Below are positions 48,795 through 56,620 of a stretch of DNA of 64,000 bases, piece by piece. The translations under genes were made by a program, and so were the position numbers. The notes under the pieces were generated by a model, which did no database searches, was not told the DNA's origin, and saw only the letters and a list, made by a program, of their open reading frames with translations. Position 1 is the first letter of the stretch, and each line of letters begins with the position of its first letter. Source of the DNA: Porphyrobacter sp. (lineage in GTDB: Bacteria; Pseudomonadota; Alphaproteobacteria; Sphingomonadales; Sphingomonadaceae); contig WGLN01000006.1 in assembly GCA_016125555.1 (NCBI GenBank), forward strand, positions 89,644-153,643, given 5' to 3'.

Positions 48795-49469
48795 ATGTCC
48801 GAACCCGGTTTTGCCTCGCTCGGCCCCACCTTGCTGGCGCGCAAGGGCGGCGCCAAGCCGGCCATGCGCCCACAGGTCGCGCCGCTGGTCGCCGACGGGG
48901 CCGAACTGGCCGCGATTGCCGACGAGCAGCTCGAGGATCTCGGCTGGAACGACATGGGTGACGGCGAGGCCGCCTCCGGGGCCGACGTCGTGCCGATCAA
49001 TGCTTCGGTCGCCGATTCGGCAGTCGGAGCGCACAACCCGATCGTCCGCCGCCAGCAGCGCCGACTCGAGGAGCGCGTGCTCGCCGATGCGGCGATGACC
49101 GGCCCCGAGGACGAGGACGAGGCGCTCGAGGCCTTCGACGCCGAAGCCGAAGCCGAAGAGTTCGACGAGGAGGATTACGAGGACGGGTCGGAAATCTTCG
49201 ACGCGGTCGCTGCTGACGAGGTCGAAGCCGCACCTGCGCCGCGCGCCGCCGTGCCCGCCGCCAAGCCCGTTTCGCCGCCCGCTCCGCGCGCCGCCGAGCG
49301 CCGCGCCGCCTTCACGCTGCGGCTCGATTCCGAGCGCCACCTCAAGCTGCGCCTCGCGGCGACCATGCAGGGGGTGAGCGCCCAGGTTCTCGTCACCGAG
49401 GCGCTCGACCGGCTGCTCGCCGAGTTCGACGATCTCGACGTCATCGCCGCCCATCTCAAACGCCACTGA
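48795..49469 (+). CDS. Acidic protein with ribbon-helix-helix-like C-terminus
   Basis: 224 residues. Residues about 100-140 are strongly acidic (DEDEALEAFDAEAEAEEFD), followed by an Ala/Pro linker and a C-terminal 50 residues (AAFTLRLDSERHLKLRLAAT, then MQGVSAQVLVTEALDRLL) that resemble a ribbon-helix-helix DNA-binding or dimerisation fold. I do not recognise the family. It starts 22 bp after the parA stop and ends 38 bp before a SPOR protein, so it is probably the ParA partner. Confidence 0.7.
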   Translation: MSEPGFASLGPTLLARKGGAKPAMRPQVAPLVADGAELAAIADEQLEDLGWNDMGDGEAASGADVVPINASVADSAVGAHNPIVRRQQRRLEERVLADAAMTGPEDEDEALEAFDAEAEAEEFDEEDYEDGSEIFDAVAADEVEAAPAPRAAVPAAKPVSPPAPRAAERRAAFTLRLDSERHLKLRLAATMQGVSAQVLVTEALDRLLAEFDDLDVIAAHLKRH

Positions 49470-49507
49470 CGCCCGCAACACGCCACAGGATCACAGGGGA
49501 AACGACC

Positions 49508-50839
49508 ATGGACCGCAGCAACTCGACCGGCATCGCCACGCCGCGCCTCGCGCTGGCCGTCACGACCGCGCTCGCCGGGCTGGCGCTCGCCGGGTGCAGC
49601 ACCTCCACCGCGCCGCGCGCCGACCTGTCCTTTTCGAACGCGCAGACTGCGCTGAAGAAGGGGCAGACCGAGAAGGCGATCGCCCATGCCGAGGCCGCCG
49701 TGCTCGCGGAGCCGCGCAACCCCGGCTACCGTGCGCTGCTGGGCGCGGCCTATCTCGAGGCCGGACGCTTCCAGTCGGCGGCGACCAGCTTCGGCGATGC
49801 GCTCGACCTCGGCGACGAGGATGCGCGCACCGTGCTGAGCTTCGCGCTCGCCAAGACCGCGATCGGCGAACAGCAGTCCGCCGCGAGCGTGCTCGATGAA
49901 TATGCCCGCCTGATCGATCCCGCCGATCTCGGTCTTGCCTATGCTCTCGCCGGCCAGCCGGAACGCGGTGTCCACGTGCTGCTCAACGCGGTGCGCGCCA
50001 GCGAGAAGGCGAGCCCCAAGCTGCGCCAGAACCTCGCCTACACCTATGCGCTCGCCGGCGACTGGCGGATGGCGCGGGTGATGGCCGCCGAGGACGTGCC
50101 CGCCGACCAGCTCGACGCGCGCATGACCGAGTGGGCGCAGATGTCCGCGCCCGAGCACTTCCAGCAGCGGGTCGCGGCGATGCTCGCGGTGACCCCGTCG
50201 ATCGACGCGGGCCAGCCGCAGCAGCTCGCGCTCGCCAACTTCCCGGCGAACGAAGTGCTGGTCGCCGAAGCCGCGGCGCAGGCCGACGCACCGACGGCGG
50301 CGGAGTTCGTGTCCGAACCCGCCCCGGCGCTCGCCGCCGCGACCCCCGCGCCGAGCTTCTCGGAAAGCTTCACCGCGCCCGAGCCGGCCGCCCCCGCCAA
50401 GGCCCAGAGCATCCGCTACGTTTCCAACCCGGTGGTGCAGCCCCTGCCCGCGCGCAGCGAGCGCGTGGCGCCGCGCATGGCCTCGTCCTCGCAGCGTCGC
50501 ATGGCTCCGGCCGCAGCGCCGGTGGCGAGCGATGCCGGTGCGGCAACCCACCTCGTCCAGCTCGGCGCCTATGACAGCAAGGTCGAGGCCGAGCGCGGCT
50601 GGACCGTGCTCAAGCGCAAGTTCCCGCAGCTGAAGGACCGCGATGTCGTCATCACCGAAGCGGTGGTGAACGGGCGCACCTTCTGGCGCGTCGCCGCCGC
50701 CGGCTTCGGCGCGATGAGCGCAAGGTCGATGTGCTCGGCGGTCAAGGCGGAAGGACGCGGCTGCTTCGCCTATGCGGCGCAGAACCCGCCTCCCGGCGCG
50801 GTCGACCGCGGCGTCCGCATGGCGTCCAACGCGCGCTGA
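49508..50839 (+). CDS. TPR lipoprotein with C-terminal SPOR domain
   Basis: 443 residues: signal peptide with lipobox LAGLALAGC (Cys about 32), TPR-like repeats (about 45-190, ALLGAAYLEAGRFQSAATSF), an Ala/Pro linker, and a SPOR domain (about 355-430, HLVQLGAYDSKVEAERGW). It should sit in the periplasm and bind septal peptidoglycan. It is third in the run with parA and the acidic protein, and ends in a terminator. Together with the SPOR protein at 46727 it frames the parA gene. Confidence 0.85.
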   Translation: MDRSNSTGIATPRLALAVTTALAGLALAGCSTSTAPRADLSFSNAQTALKKGQTEKAIAHAEAAVLAEPRNPGYRALLGAAYLEAGRFQSAATSFGDALDLGDEDARTVLSFALAKTAIGEQQSAASVLDEYARLIDPADLGLAYALAGQPERGVHVLLNAVRASEKASPKLRQNLAYTYALAGDWRMARVMAAEDVPADQLDARMTEWAQMSAPEHFQQRVAAMLAVTPSIDAGQPQQLALANFPANEVLVAEAAAQADAPTAAEFVSEPAPALAAATPAPSFSESFTAPEPAAPAKAQSIRYVSNPVVQPLPARSERVAPRMASSSQRRMAPAAAPVASDAGAATHLVQLGAYDSKVEAERGWTVLKRKFPQLKDRDVVITEAVVNGRTFWRVAAAGFGAMSARSMCSAVKAEGRGCFAYAAQNPPPGAVDRGVRMASNAR

Positions 50840-50872
50840 TCTTCCCCGCTCGAAGAGCGAAGAGCGACCCTG

Positions 50873-50909
50873 CTCCCGGATGGCCCCTGCGCTGTCCGGG
50901 AGTTTCTTT
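50873..50909 (+). terminator. Rho-independent terminator of the parA run
   Basis: CTCCCGGA pairs perfectly with TCCGGGAG over a 14-nt loop, followed by TTTCTTT, 34 bp after the SPOR lipoprotein stop. Confidence 0.75.
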
Positions 50910-51001
50910 GTTGCCGATGCGCCGAAATGATCGGACGCGGGGATTGCCGCGCATGTCGGCTCCCGCAGAGACGTGCTGAAAGAATCGCGGTTCGGCGGGG
51001 T

Positions 51002-52234
51002 TCAGACCAGCCGCACCCCGCCCTTCCACAGCCCCAGCACCCGCCCCTGCGCCCCCTGGCGATCGAAGGGGGTGTTGTCGGCGGTCGCCTCCATCTTGCG
51101 GCGGTCGATGATCCACGGCGCGTCCGGATCGATCAAGGCGATGTCGGCCTCCAGTCCCTCCGCCAGCTCGCCTGCCGGAACGCCGAGCAGGCGCGCCGGG
51201 TTGCCGGCGAGCAGATCGAAGGCGCGGGTCATGTCGATCACCTCGTCGCGCACCAGCCCCAGAACCATCGCCAGCAGCGTCTCGGCCCCGGCCATGCCCG
51301 GCGCGGCATCGGCGAAGGGCAGGCGCTTGTCCTCAGGTCCTCGCGGATCGTGGCCGCTGGCGATCACGTCGACCGTCCCGTCGGCGATCGCCATGCGCGC
51401 CGCCTGCCGGTCGGCCTCGCTTCGCAGCGGCGGCGAGAGGCGGGTGAAGGTGCGGTAGTCAGCGGTGGCGAGGTCCGAGAGCATGAAGTGCGCCGGCGTG
51501 ATCCCGCAGGTGACCTTCACCCCGCGCGCCTTGGCTGCGCGCACCAAGGCAAAGCCCCGGGCGGTCGTCACCTGCCGGAAGTGGAGCCGCGCTCCCGCCC
51601 GTTCGGCGAGCGCGATGTCGCGGGCGATGGCGAGCGCCTCGGCCTCGGCGGGCGCGGCGGGAAGACCGAGCCGGGTGGCGATCTCGCCAGCGGTGGCGAC
51701 CGCGTTTCCGGCAAGCCCCGCGTCCTCGGCATGGGCGACGACCACGAGATCGAGCATCGCTGCATATTGCAGCAGCCGCAGCATCACGCCCGAATCCGCG
51801 ATCCAGCGCCGCCCTGTGGCGATCCCGCGCGCGCCGGCCTGCTGCGTCAGCGCGAGTTCGGCGAGCTCCTCGCCCGCCAGGCCCCGAGTCGCGGCAGCGA
51901 GCGGATGGACCCACAGGTCGGGCTTGCCGCTCTTGGCGATGAAGCCGACCCGGCTCGGCAGGTCGAGCGGCGGCGACTGGTCGGGCATCAGCGCGGCGCG
52001 CGTGATTCCTCCGAAGTGGAAGGCCGGCTTGTCGACCGCGAAGACCCCGAAATCGACGAGACCGGGCGCCACCAGCCTGCCCTTCGCGTCGAGCACCTCG
52101 TCCCCGTCCTGTGGGCAGACATCGGCGCCGACTGCCACGATCATCCCCTCGCCGCAGCGGAGCGCGCCCGAGACCACGCCTGCGGGCGTCACCAGCCGGG
52201 CATCGGTGATGGCAAGGGGCCGCGCCTGCTTCAT
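51002..52234 (-). CDS. Dihydroorotase-like protein lacking zinc ligands (PyrC-prime type)
   Basis: 410 residues with the amidohydrolase/dihydroorotase fold and the family frame ([23 protein letters not shown]). The HxH that binds the two metals in active enzymes is Gly63 and Phe65 here ([10 protein letters not shown]), and the later TDHAPH motif reads [11 protein letters not shown]. It is therefore probably not catalytic. In Pseudomonas an inactive homologue next to pyrB is a structural part of aspartate transcarbamoylase; the 4-bp overlap with pyrB here points the same way. An active dihydroorotase must be encoded elsewhere. Confidence 0.88.
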   Translation of the reverse strand: MKQARPLAITDARLVTPAGVVSGALRCGEGMIVAVGADVCPQDGDEVLDAKGRLVAPGLVDFGVFAVDKPAFHFGGITRAALMPDQSPPLDLPSRVGFIAKSGKPDLWVHPLAAATRGLAGEELAELALTQQAGARGIATGRRWIADSGVMLRLLQYAAMLDLVVVAHAEDAGLAGNAVATAGEIATRLGLPAAPAEAEALAIARDIALAERAGARLHFRQVTTARGFALVRAAKARGVKVTCGITPAHFMLSDLATADYRTFTRLSPPLRSEADRQAARMAIADGTVDVIASGHDPRGPEDKRLPFADAAPGMAGAETLLAMVLGLVRDEVIDMTRAFDLLAGNPARLLGVPAGELAEGLEADIALIDPDAPWIIDRRKMEATADNTPFDRQGAQGRVLGLWKGGVRLV

Positions 52235-53250
52235 GCCGTCCAGCCTTCCACGCCCCGCGCCTCGCGGGTGAGGACGTCGAGACAGGCCATGCGGATCGCG
52301 ACCCCCATCTCGACCTGGCGGGTGATGAGCGAGCGGCCCACCAGATCGGCAACCTCGCTGTCGATCTCGACCCCGCGGTTCATAGGGCCGGGGTGCATCA
52401 CCAGTGCATCGGGCCGGGCGAGCGCGAGGCGATGCTTCGTCAAACCGTAGAGGTGGCGATATTCGCGCGGGGAGGGAATGAACTGGCCGCTCATCCGCTC
52501 GGATTGCAGCCGCAGCATCATCACCACGTCCGCGCCCTCCAGCGCCGCGTCGAAACGGTGGAAGGGGCGGACGCCCATCGCCTCGATCCCGGCGGGCATC
52601 AGCGCGGGCGGTGCGCAGGCGCGCACCTCGGCACCCAGCGCGGTGAGGGTGAGAATGTTCGAGCGCGCCACCCGGCTGTGCAGGATGTCGCCGCAGATCA
52701 CGACCTTGAGGCCGGTGAAGTCCTCCGCCCCCTCGCCCCGTTCGGCCAGCGCGTGGCGCAGGGTCAGCGCATCGAGCAGCGCCTGGGTGGGATGTTCATG
52801 GCTTCCGTCACCCGCGTTGAGCACCGGGCAATCGACCTTGTCCGCGATCAGCCCCGTCGCGCCCGAGGAGGCATGGCGGATGACGATCGCATCGGCGCGC
52901 ATGGCGTTCAGGGTGATCGCGGTGTCGATCAGCGTCTCGCCCTTTTTCACCGAGCTTTGCGCGGCGTGCATGTTGACCACGTCCGCCCCAAGCCGCTTGC
53001 CCGCGATCTCGAAGGACAGCAGCGTGCGGGTCGAGTTCTCGAAGAAGGCGTTGATGATGGTGAGGCCCGCGAGGAGGTCGGCATGCTTGGCGCTCTGGCG
53101 GTTGAAGGCGACCCATTGTTCGGCCTCGCCGAGCAGGTAGAGGATTTCGTGCCGCTGAAGATGGCCGATCCCGGTCAGATCGCGGTGCGGAAAGGCCATG
53201 CGCCCCGCCGGGAAGCGGCCCGAAGACGCAAGGGGATCGCTCGCACTCAT
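52231..53250 (-). CDS. pyrB: Aspartate carbamoyltransferase catalytic subunit
   Basis: 339 residues, first committed step of pyrimidine synthesis. The carbamoyl phosphate site is STRT at residues 73-76 ([12 protein letters not shown]); [13 protein letters not shown] and [11 protein letters not shown] are also canonical. The N-terminus is about 20 residues longer than in the E. coli enzyme, as in the pyrB group that pairs with an inactive dihydroorotase. The ATG at 53250 gives [10 protein letters not shown]; an upstream frame to 53292 is unlikely. It overlaps its partner by 4 bp. Confidence 0.95.
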   Translation of the reverse strand: MSASDPLASSGRFPAGRMAFPHRDLTGIGHLQRHEILYLLGEAEQWVAFNRQSAKHADLLAGLTIINAFFENSTRTLLSFEIAGKRLGADVVNMHAAQSSVKKGETLIDTAITLNAMRADAIVIRHASSGATGLIADKVDCPVLNAGDGSHEHPTQALLDALTLRHALAERGEGAEDFTGLKVVICGDILHSRVARSNILTLTALGAEVRACAPPALMPAGIEAMGVRPFHRFDAALEGADVVMMLRLQSERMSGQFIPSPREYRHLYGLTKHRLALARPDALVMHPGPMNRGVEIDSEVADLVGRSLITRQVEMGVAIRMACLDVLTREARGVEGWTA

Positions 53251-53401
53251 TGGGATGACGCCCTTAAGCCCGTGACCGCCAACCTGCAACACGCCAGATC
53301 GTCACCGGTCGACCCGCATCGGCGCTCGGGACGCTTTCTCGTGGAAGTTGCGCGACAAAGCCCCTAGATCGGCGGGGCGAAAGGCAAGGGGACAGCAGAA
53401 C

Positions 53402-55297
53402 ATGAGTTTCGTGGGCAAGGTCTGGAAGGTGCTCGTCGGGGTCAAGGACGCCCTGGTGCTCTTGTTCATGCTGCTGTTCTTCGTGATGCTGTTCGGCATC
53501 CTCTCCGCCCGGCCCAGCGCCGGGCAGGTGCGCGAAGGCGCGCTGCTGATCGACCTCGACGGCTCGGTGGTCGAGGAGAAGTCCGCGCTCGACCCGATTT
53601 CGGCGCTGCTCAGCGGCACTGCCCCCGTCAAGGAGTATCGCGAACGCGACATCGTCCGCGCGCTCGATGCCGCCGCCACCGACGACCGCATCAAGGCGGT
53701 GGTGTTCGACCTCACCACCTTCACCGGCGGCGGTCAGGTCCACCTCACCGCGATCGGCGAGGCGATGGACCGGGTGCGCGCGGCGAAAAAGCCGGTGCTG
53801 ACCTATGCAATCGGCTATGCCGACGATCACATGATGCTCGCCGCCCACGCCAGCGAGGTGTGGCTCGACCCGCAGGGTGCGGCGCTGGTGACGGGGCCGG
53901 GCGGCAGCTACCTCTATTATGCCGACCTGCTGAACAAGCTCGGGGTCAATGCCCACATCTTCCGCGCAGGCGAATACAAGTCGGCGACCGAGCCCTATTC
54001 GCGCAGCGACATGTCGCCCGAGGCGCGCGAGAACGTCGGGGCGCTCTACGCCGCGCTGTGGGAGGAATGGCAGGCGAACGTCAAGAAGGCGCGCCCCCAG
54101 GCGAACCTTGCCGAGGTGACGGGCGATACCGCCGCCTTCCTCGCTGGCGGCAACGGCGATCTTGCCGATGCGGCGTTGAAGGCGGGCCTCGTCGACAAGC
54201 TCGGCGACCGTGTCCAGTTCGGCGAACGCGTCGCCGCGATCGCGGGGAAGGACCGCTTCGACGAGACCCCCGGCGCCTTCGCGGCGAGCGAGCTTGGTGC
54301 CTATCTCGCCGACATCCCGGCTCCGAGCGGCGGCAAGAAGATCGGCGTGGTGACCGTCGCGGGCGAAATCGTCGACGGTGACGCCGGCCCGGGCACTGCC
54401 GGGGGCGCGCGCATCGCCGATGTGCTCGACGCCGCGCTCGACGATGATCTCGCCGCGCTGGTGGTACGCATCGATTCGCCGGGCGGATCGGTAACCGCAT
54501 CGGAGGAGATTCGCCGCGCCGTCGAACGGTTCCGCGCCCGCAAGATCCCGGTGGCGGTGTCCTTCGCCAACATCGCCGCGAGCGGCGGCTATTGGGTCGC
54601 CACGGCGGGCGAGCGCATCTTCGCCCAGCCCGAGACGATCACCGGATCGATCGGCGTGTTCGCCGTGCTGCCGAGCTTCGAACAGACCGCGGCCAAGTTC
54701 GGGGTCAACGCCGATGGCTACCGCACCACGCCCCTGTCAGGGCAGCCCGATGTTCTCGCCGGCTTCTCGCCGGAAATCGAGGCGGTGCTGCAGGCCGGGG
54801 TCGCCTCGACCTATCGCGATTTCCTCGCGCGTGTTTCCAAGGCTCGCGGGCTCCCGGTTGCGCGCGTCGATGCGATCGGCGGCGGGCGGGTGTGGGACGG
54901 CGGCACGGCGCGCCAGCTCGGCCTCGTCGACCAGTTCGGCGGTCTCGACGACGCGCTCGCCTGGGCCGCCGCGAAGGCGGGCGCGAAGGAGGGCGAATGG
55001 CACCCGGTCTTCCTCGGGGAGAAGGCCGACGGCTACGATCCGCTGATCCGCCGTCTGATCGCGAGCGAGACCGGGGCGGCGGCGGCGCGCGCCAGCGGCA
55101 CGCCCTTCGCGATTGTCGCCCGCCGTCAGGACGAGCTCGCGGCACGGCTCTCGCGCGACATCGCCCGACTGACCGGCACGCCGGGCGTGCAGGCGCTGTG
55201 CCTCGAATGTCCGGGTGCGCAAGAGGCAGCGCAAACGCCGGATGCGCCCCGCGGTGCTTTTGCGTCGCTGGCGCGCCTCATCCTCGCCGCGCAGTGA
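53402..55297 (+). CDS. sppA: Signal peptide peptidase SppA, long form
   Basis: 631 residues, the tandem-domain form found in E. coli. One N-terminal membrane helix (about 18-36, LFMLLFFVMLFGI) anchors it; the catalytic dyad is Lys193 (AGEYKSATEP) in the first half and Ser394 (ANIAASGGYW) in the second. It degrades cleaved signal peptides in the membrane. It is divergent from pyrB, 151 bp away, and is followed by tRNA-Val. Confidence 0.92.
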   Translation: MSFVGKVWKVLVGVKDALVLLFMLLFFVMLFGILSARPSAGQVREGALLIDLDGSVVEEKSALDPISALLSGTAPVKEYRERDIVRALDAAATDDRIKAVVFDLTTFTGGGQVHLTAIGEAMDRVRAAKKPVLTYAIGYADDHMMLAAHASEVWLDPQGAALVTGPGGSYLYYADLLNKLGVNAHIFRAGEYKSATEPYSRSDMSPEARENVGALYAALWEEWQANVKKARPQANLAEVTGDTAAFLAGGNGDLADAALKAGLVDKLGDRVQFGERVAAIAGKDRFDETPGAFAASELGAYLADIPAPSGGKKIGVVTVAGEIVDGDAGPGTAGGARIADVLDAALDDDLAALVVRIDSPGGSVTASEEIRRAVERFRARKIPVAVSFANIAASGGYWVATAGERIFAQPETITGSIGVFAVLPSFEQTAAKFGVNADGYRTTPLSGQPDVLAGFSPEIEAVLQAGVASTYRDFLARVSKARGLPVARVDAIGGGRVWDGGTARQLGLVDQFGGLDDALAWAAAKAGAKEGEWHPVFLGEKADGYDPLIRRLIASETGAAAARASGTPFAIVARRQDELAARLSRDIARLTGTPGVQALCLECPGAQEAAQTPDAPRGAFASLARLILAAQ

Positions 55298-55327
55298 GGC
55301 GGGGCGAAGACGTCGCGCCGTCAGCGC

Positions 55328-55356
55328 TTGCCAAGCGCGGCGGACCACAGTAAAGG
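55328..55356 (+). promoter_or_regulatory. Possible promoter of tRNA-Val
   Basis: TTGCCA, 17-bp spacer, TAAAGG; the -35 is good and the -10 weak. It ends 34 bp before the tRNA. Nothing better is visible in the 93-bp gap after sppA. Confidence 0.35.
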
Positions 55357-55390
55357 CGCGCCCCTGCCCCGGCCGCAAGGCCTCCGGGAC

Positions 55391-55465
55391 GGGCGCGTAG
55401 CTCAGCGGTAGAGCACACCCTTCACACGGGTGGGGTCACAGGTTCAATCCCTGTCGCGCCCACCA
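55391..55465 (+). tRNA. tRNA-Val (anticodon CAC)
   Basis: 75 nt with encoded CCA. Acceptor GGGCGCG/CGCGCCC, D-arm TAGCTCAGCGGTAGAGCA, anticodon stem CACCC/GGGTG around TTCACAC (anticodon CAC), and T-arm CAGGTTCAATCCCTG. It reads GUG. Confidence 0.97.
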
Positions 55466-55501
55466 TCTTTTCAGAGACTTAGGAAAGATGGCGTCGTTTT
55501 T
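55463..55501 (+). terminator. Probable terminator of tRNA-Val
   Basis: CCATCTTT, starting within the CCA end, pairs with AAAGATGG across a 13-nt loop; TTTTT follows six bases later. Confidence 0.5.
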
Positions 55502-55648
55502 GCCGAGGCCATCTCGAGCGATCGTTTTCGCGCCCGCCGCCTTGTCCCCGCCAGACAGCAGGGGCGAGGTCCTTCACGATGCCCGACGGTGCAGCCGCAA
55601 GGGGAAACGCGGTTGCCTCGGTGCCCTCACGCGCTAGAGACGTCGCGC

Positions 55649-56620
55649 ATGGCGAACAGCGAAACTTCCGCAACCCTGCGCGCGATGATCTTCGAGGACG
55701 GAGCGGTGCGCGAGATCGAGGGCGACGAGGTCGCCGATTATCGCGGGGTCGGCTTCGTGTGGCTCCATGCCGAAGGCGCATTGGGCGACGGCCGAGCGGA
55801 CCTGCCGTCCTACGTGCCGCACCTCGCCGCCAATGCCCTGTTCGCCAGCGAGACCCGGCCGCGCTGCGACGAAGTCGACGAGGGCGCGCTCATCAACCTG
55901 CGCGGCAACGCGCTGGAGCCGACACGCGACAGCGACCGGCTGGTCTCCATACGCGTGTGGGTGGAAGGCAACCGCGTGACCTCGGTCAGCCGCAGACCGC
56001 TCGCCGCGCTCGGCAAGGTCGAGGCGGCGATGCGCGCCGGCCGGTTGACCGACGGCGGCGACTTCGTGTCCGCGCTCGCGCAGGCGATCAGCACCGAACT
56101 CGATCCGGAGGTCGCCGATCTCGGTGACAGGCTCGACGATTGCGAGGCCGAGATCGAGGAGGCCGACATCTACACGCTGCGCCGCCGCATCACCGCGCTG
56201 CGCTCGCAGGCGATCGCGCTGCGCCGCTTCGTCGCCCCGGACCGCGATGCACTCGCCTCGATGGCGCAGTTGCCCTTTGCCTGGATCAGCAAGGAGGATC
56301 GTCTGCACCTGCGCGAGGCGGCGGACCGCTTCGCGCGCATGGCCGAGGAGCTCGAGGCGGTGCGCGAACGCGCGGCGCTGCTCCACGAACAGCTCACCGA
56401 CCTGAGGGCCGAACTGATCGACCGCCGCTCGCTCGCGATCGCGGTGATCGCCTTCATCTTCCTGCCGCTGACCTTCGTCACCGGCCTGCTCGGCATGAAC
56501 GTGGCCGGCATCCCCTTCGCCCATGCGGATTGGGCGTTCTGGGGGGTCGTGGGGTTCTGCATGGTGATCGCGCTCCTCGTGCTGGCGTGGTTCGCGATGC
56601 GCCAATGGCTGGATGACTAG
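55649..56620 (+). CDS. zntB: CorA-family zinc transporter ZntB
   Basis: 323 residues: a large cytoplasmic N-terminal domain and two C-terminal helices with the pore signature GMNVAG (about 285-290) between them. The long central coiled coil (LRRRITALRSQAIALRRF) fits the CorA fold. GMNVAGIP favours the ZntB branch, which moves zinc, over Mg transport by CorA; that split is not certain. The ATG at 55649 is chosen; the frame upstream crosses the tRNA. The start of the histidine kinase gene overlaps its last 8 bp. Confidence 0.85.
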   Translation: MANSETSATLRAMIFEDGAVREIEGDEVADYRGVGFVWLHAEGALGDGRADLPSYVPHLAANALFASETRPRCDEVDEGALINLRGNALEPTRDSDRLVSIRVWVEGNRVTSVSRRPLAALGKVEAAMRAGRLTDGGDFVSALAQAISTELDPEVADLGDRLDDCEAEIEEADIYTLRRRITALRSQAIALRRFVAPDRDALASMAQLPFAWISKEDRLHLREAADRFARMAEELEAVRERAALLHEQLTDLRAELIDRRSLAIAVIAFIFLPLTFVTGLLGMNVAGIPFAHADWAFWGVVGFCMVIALLVLAWFAMRQWLDD

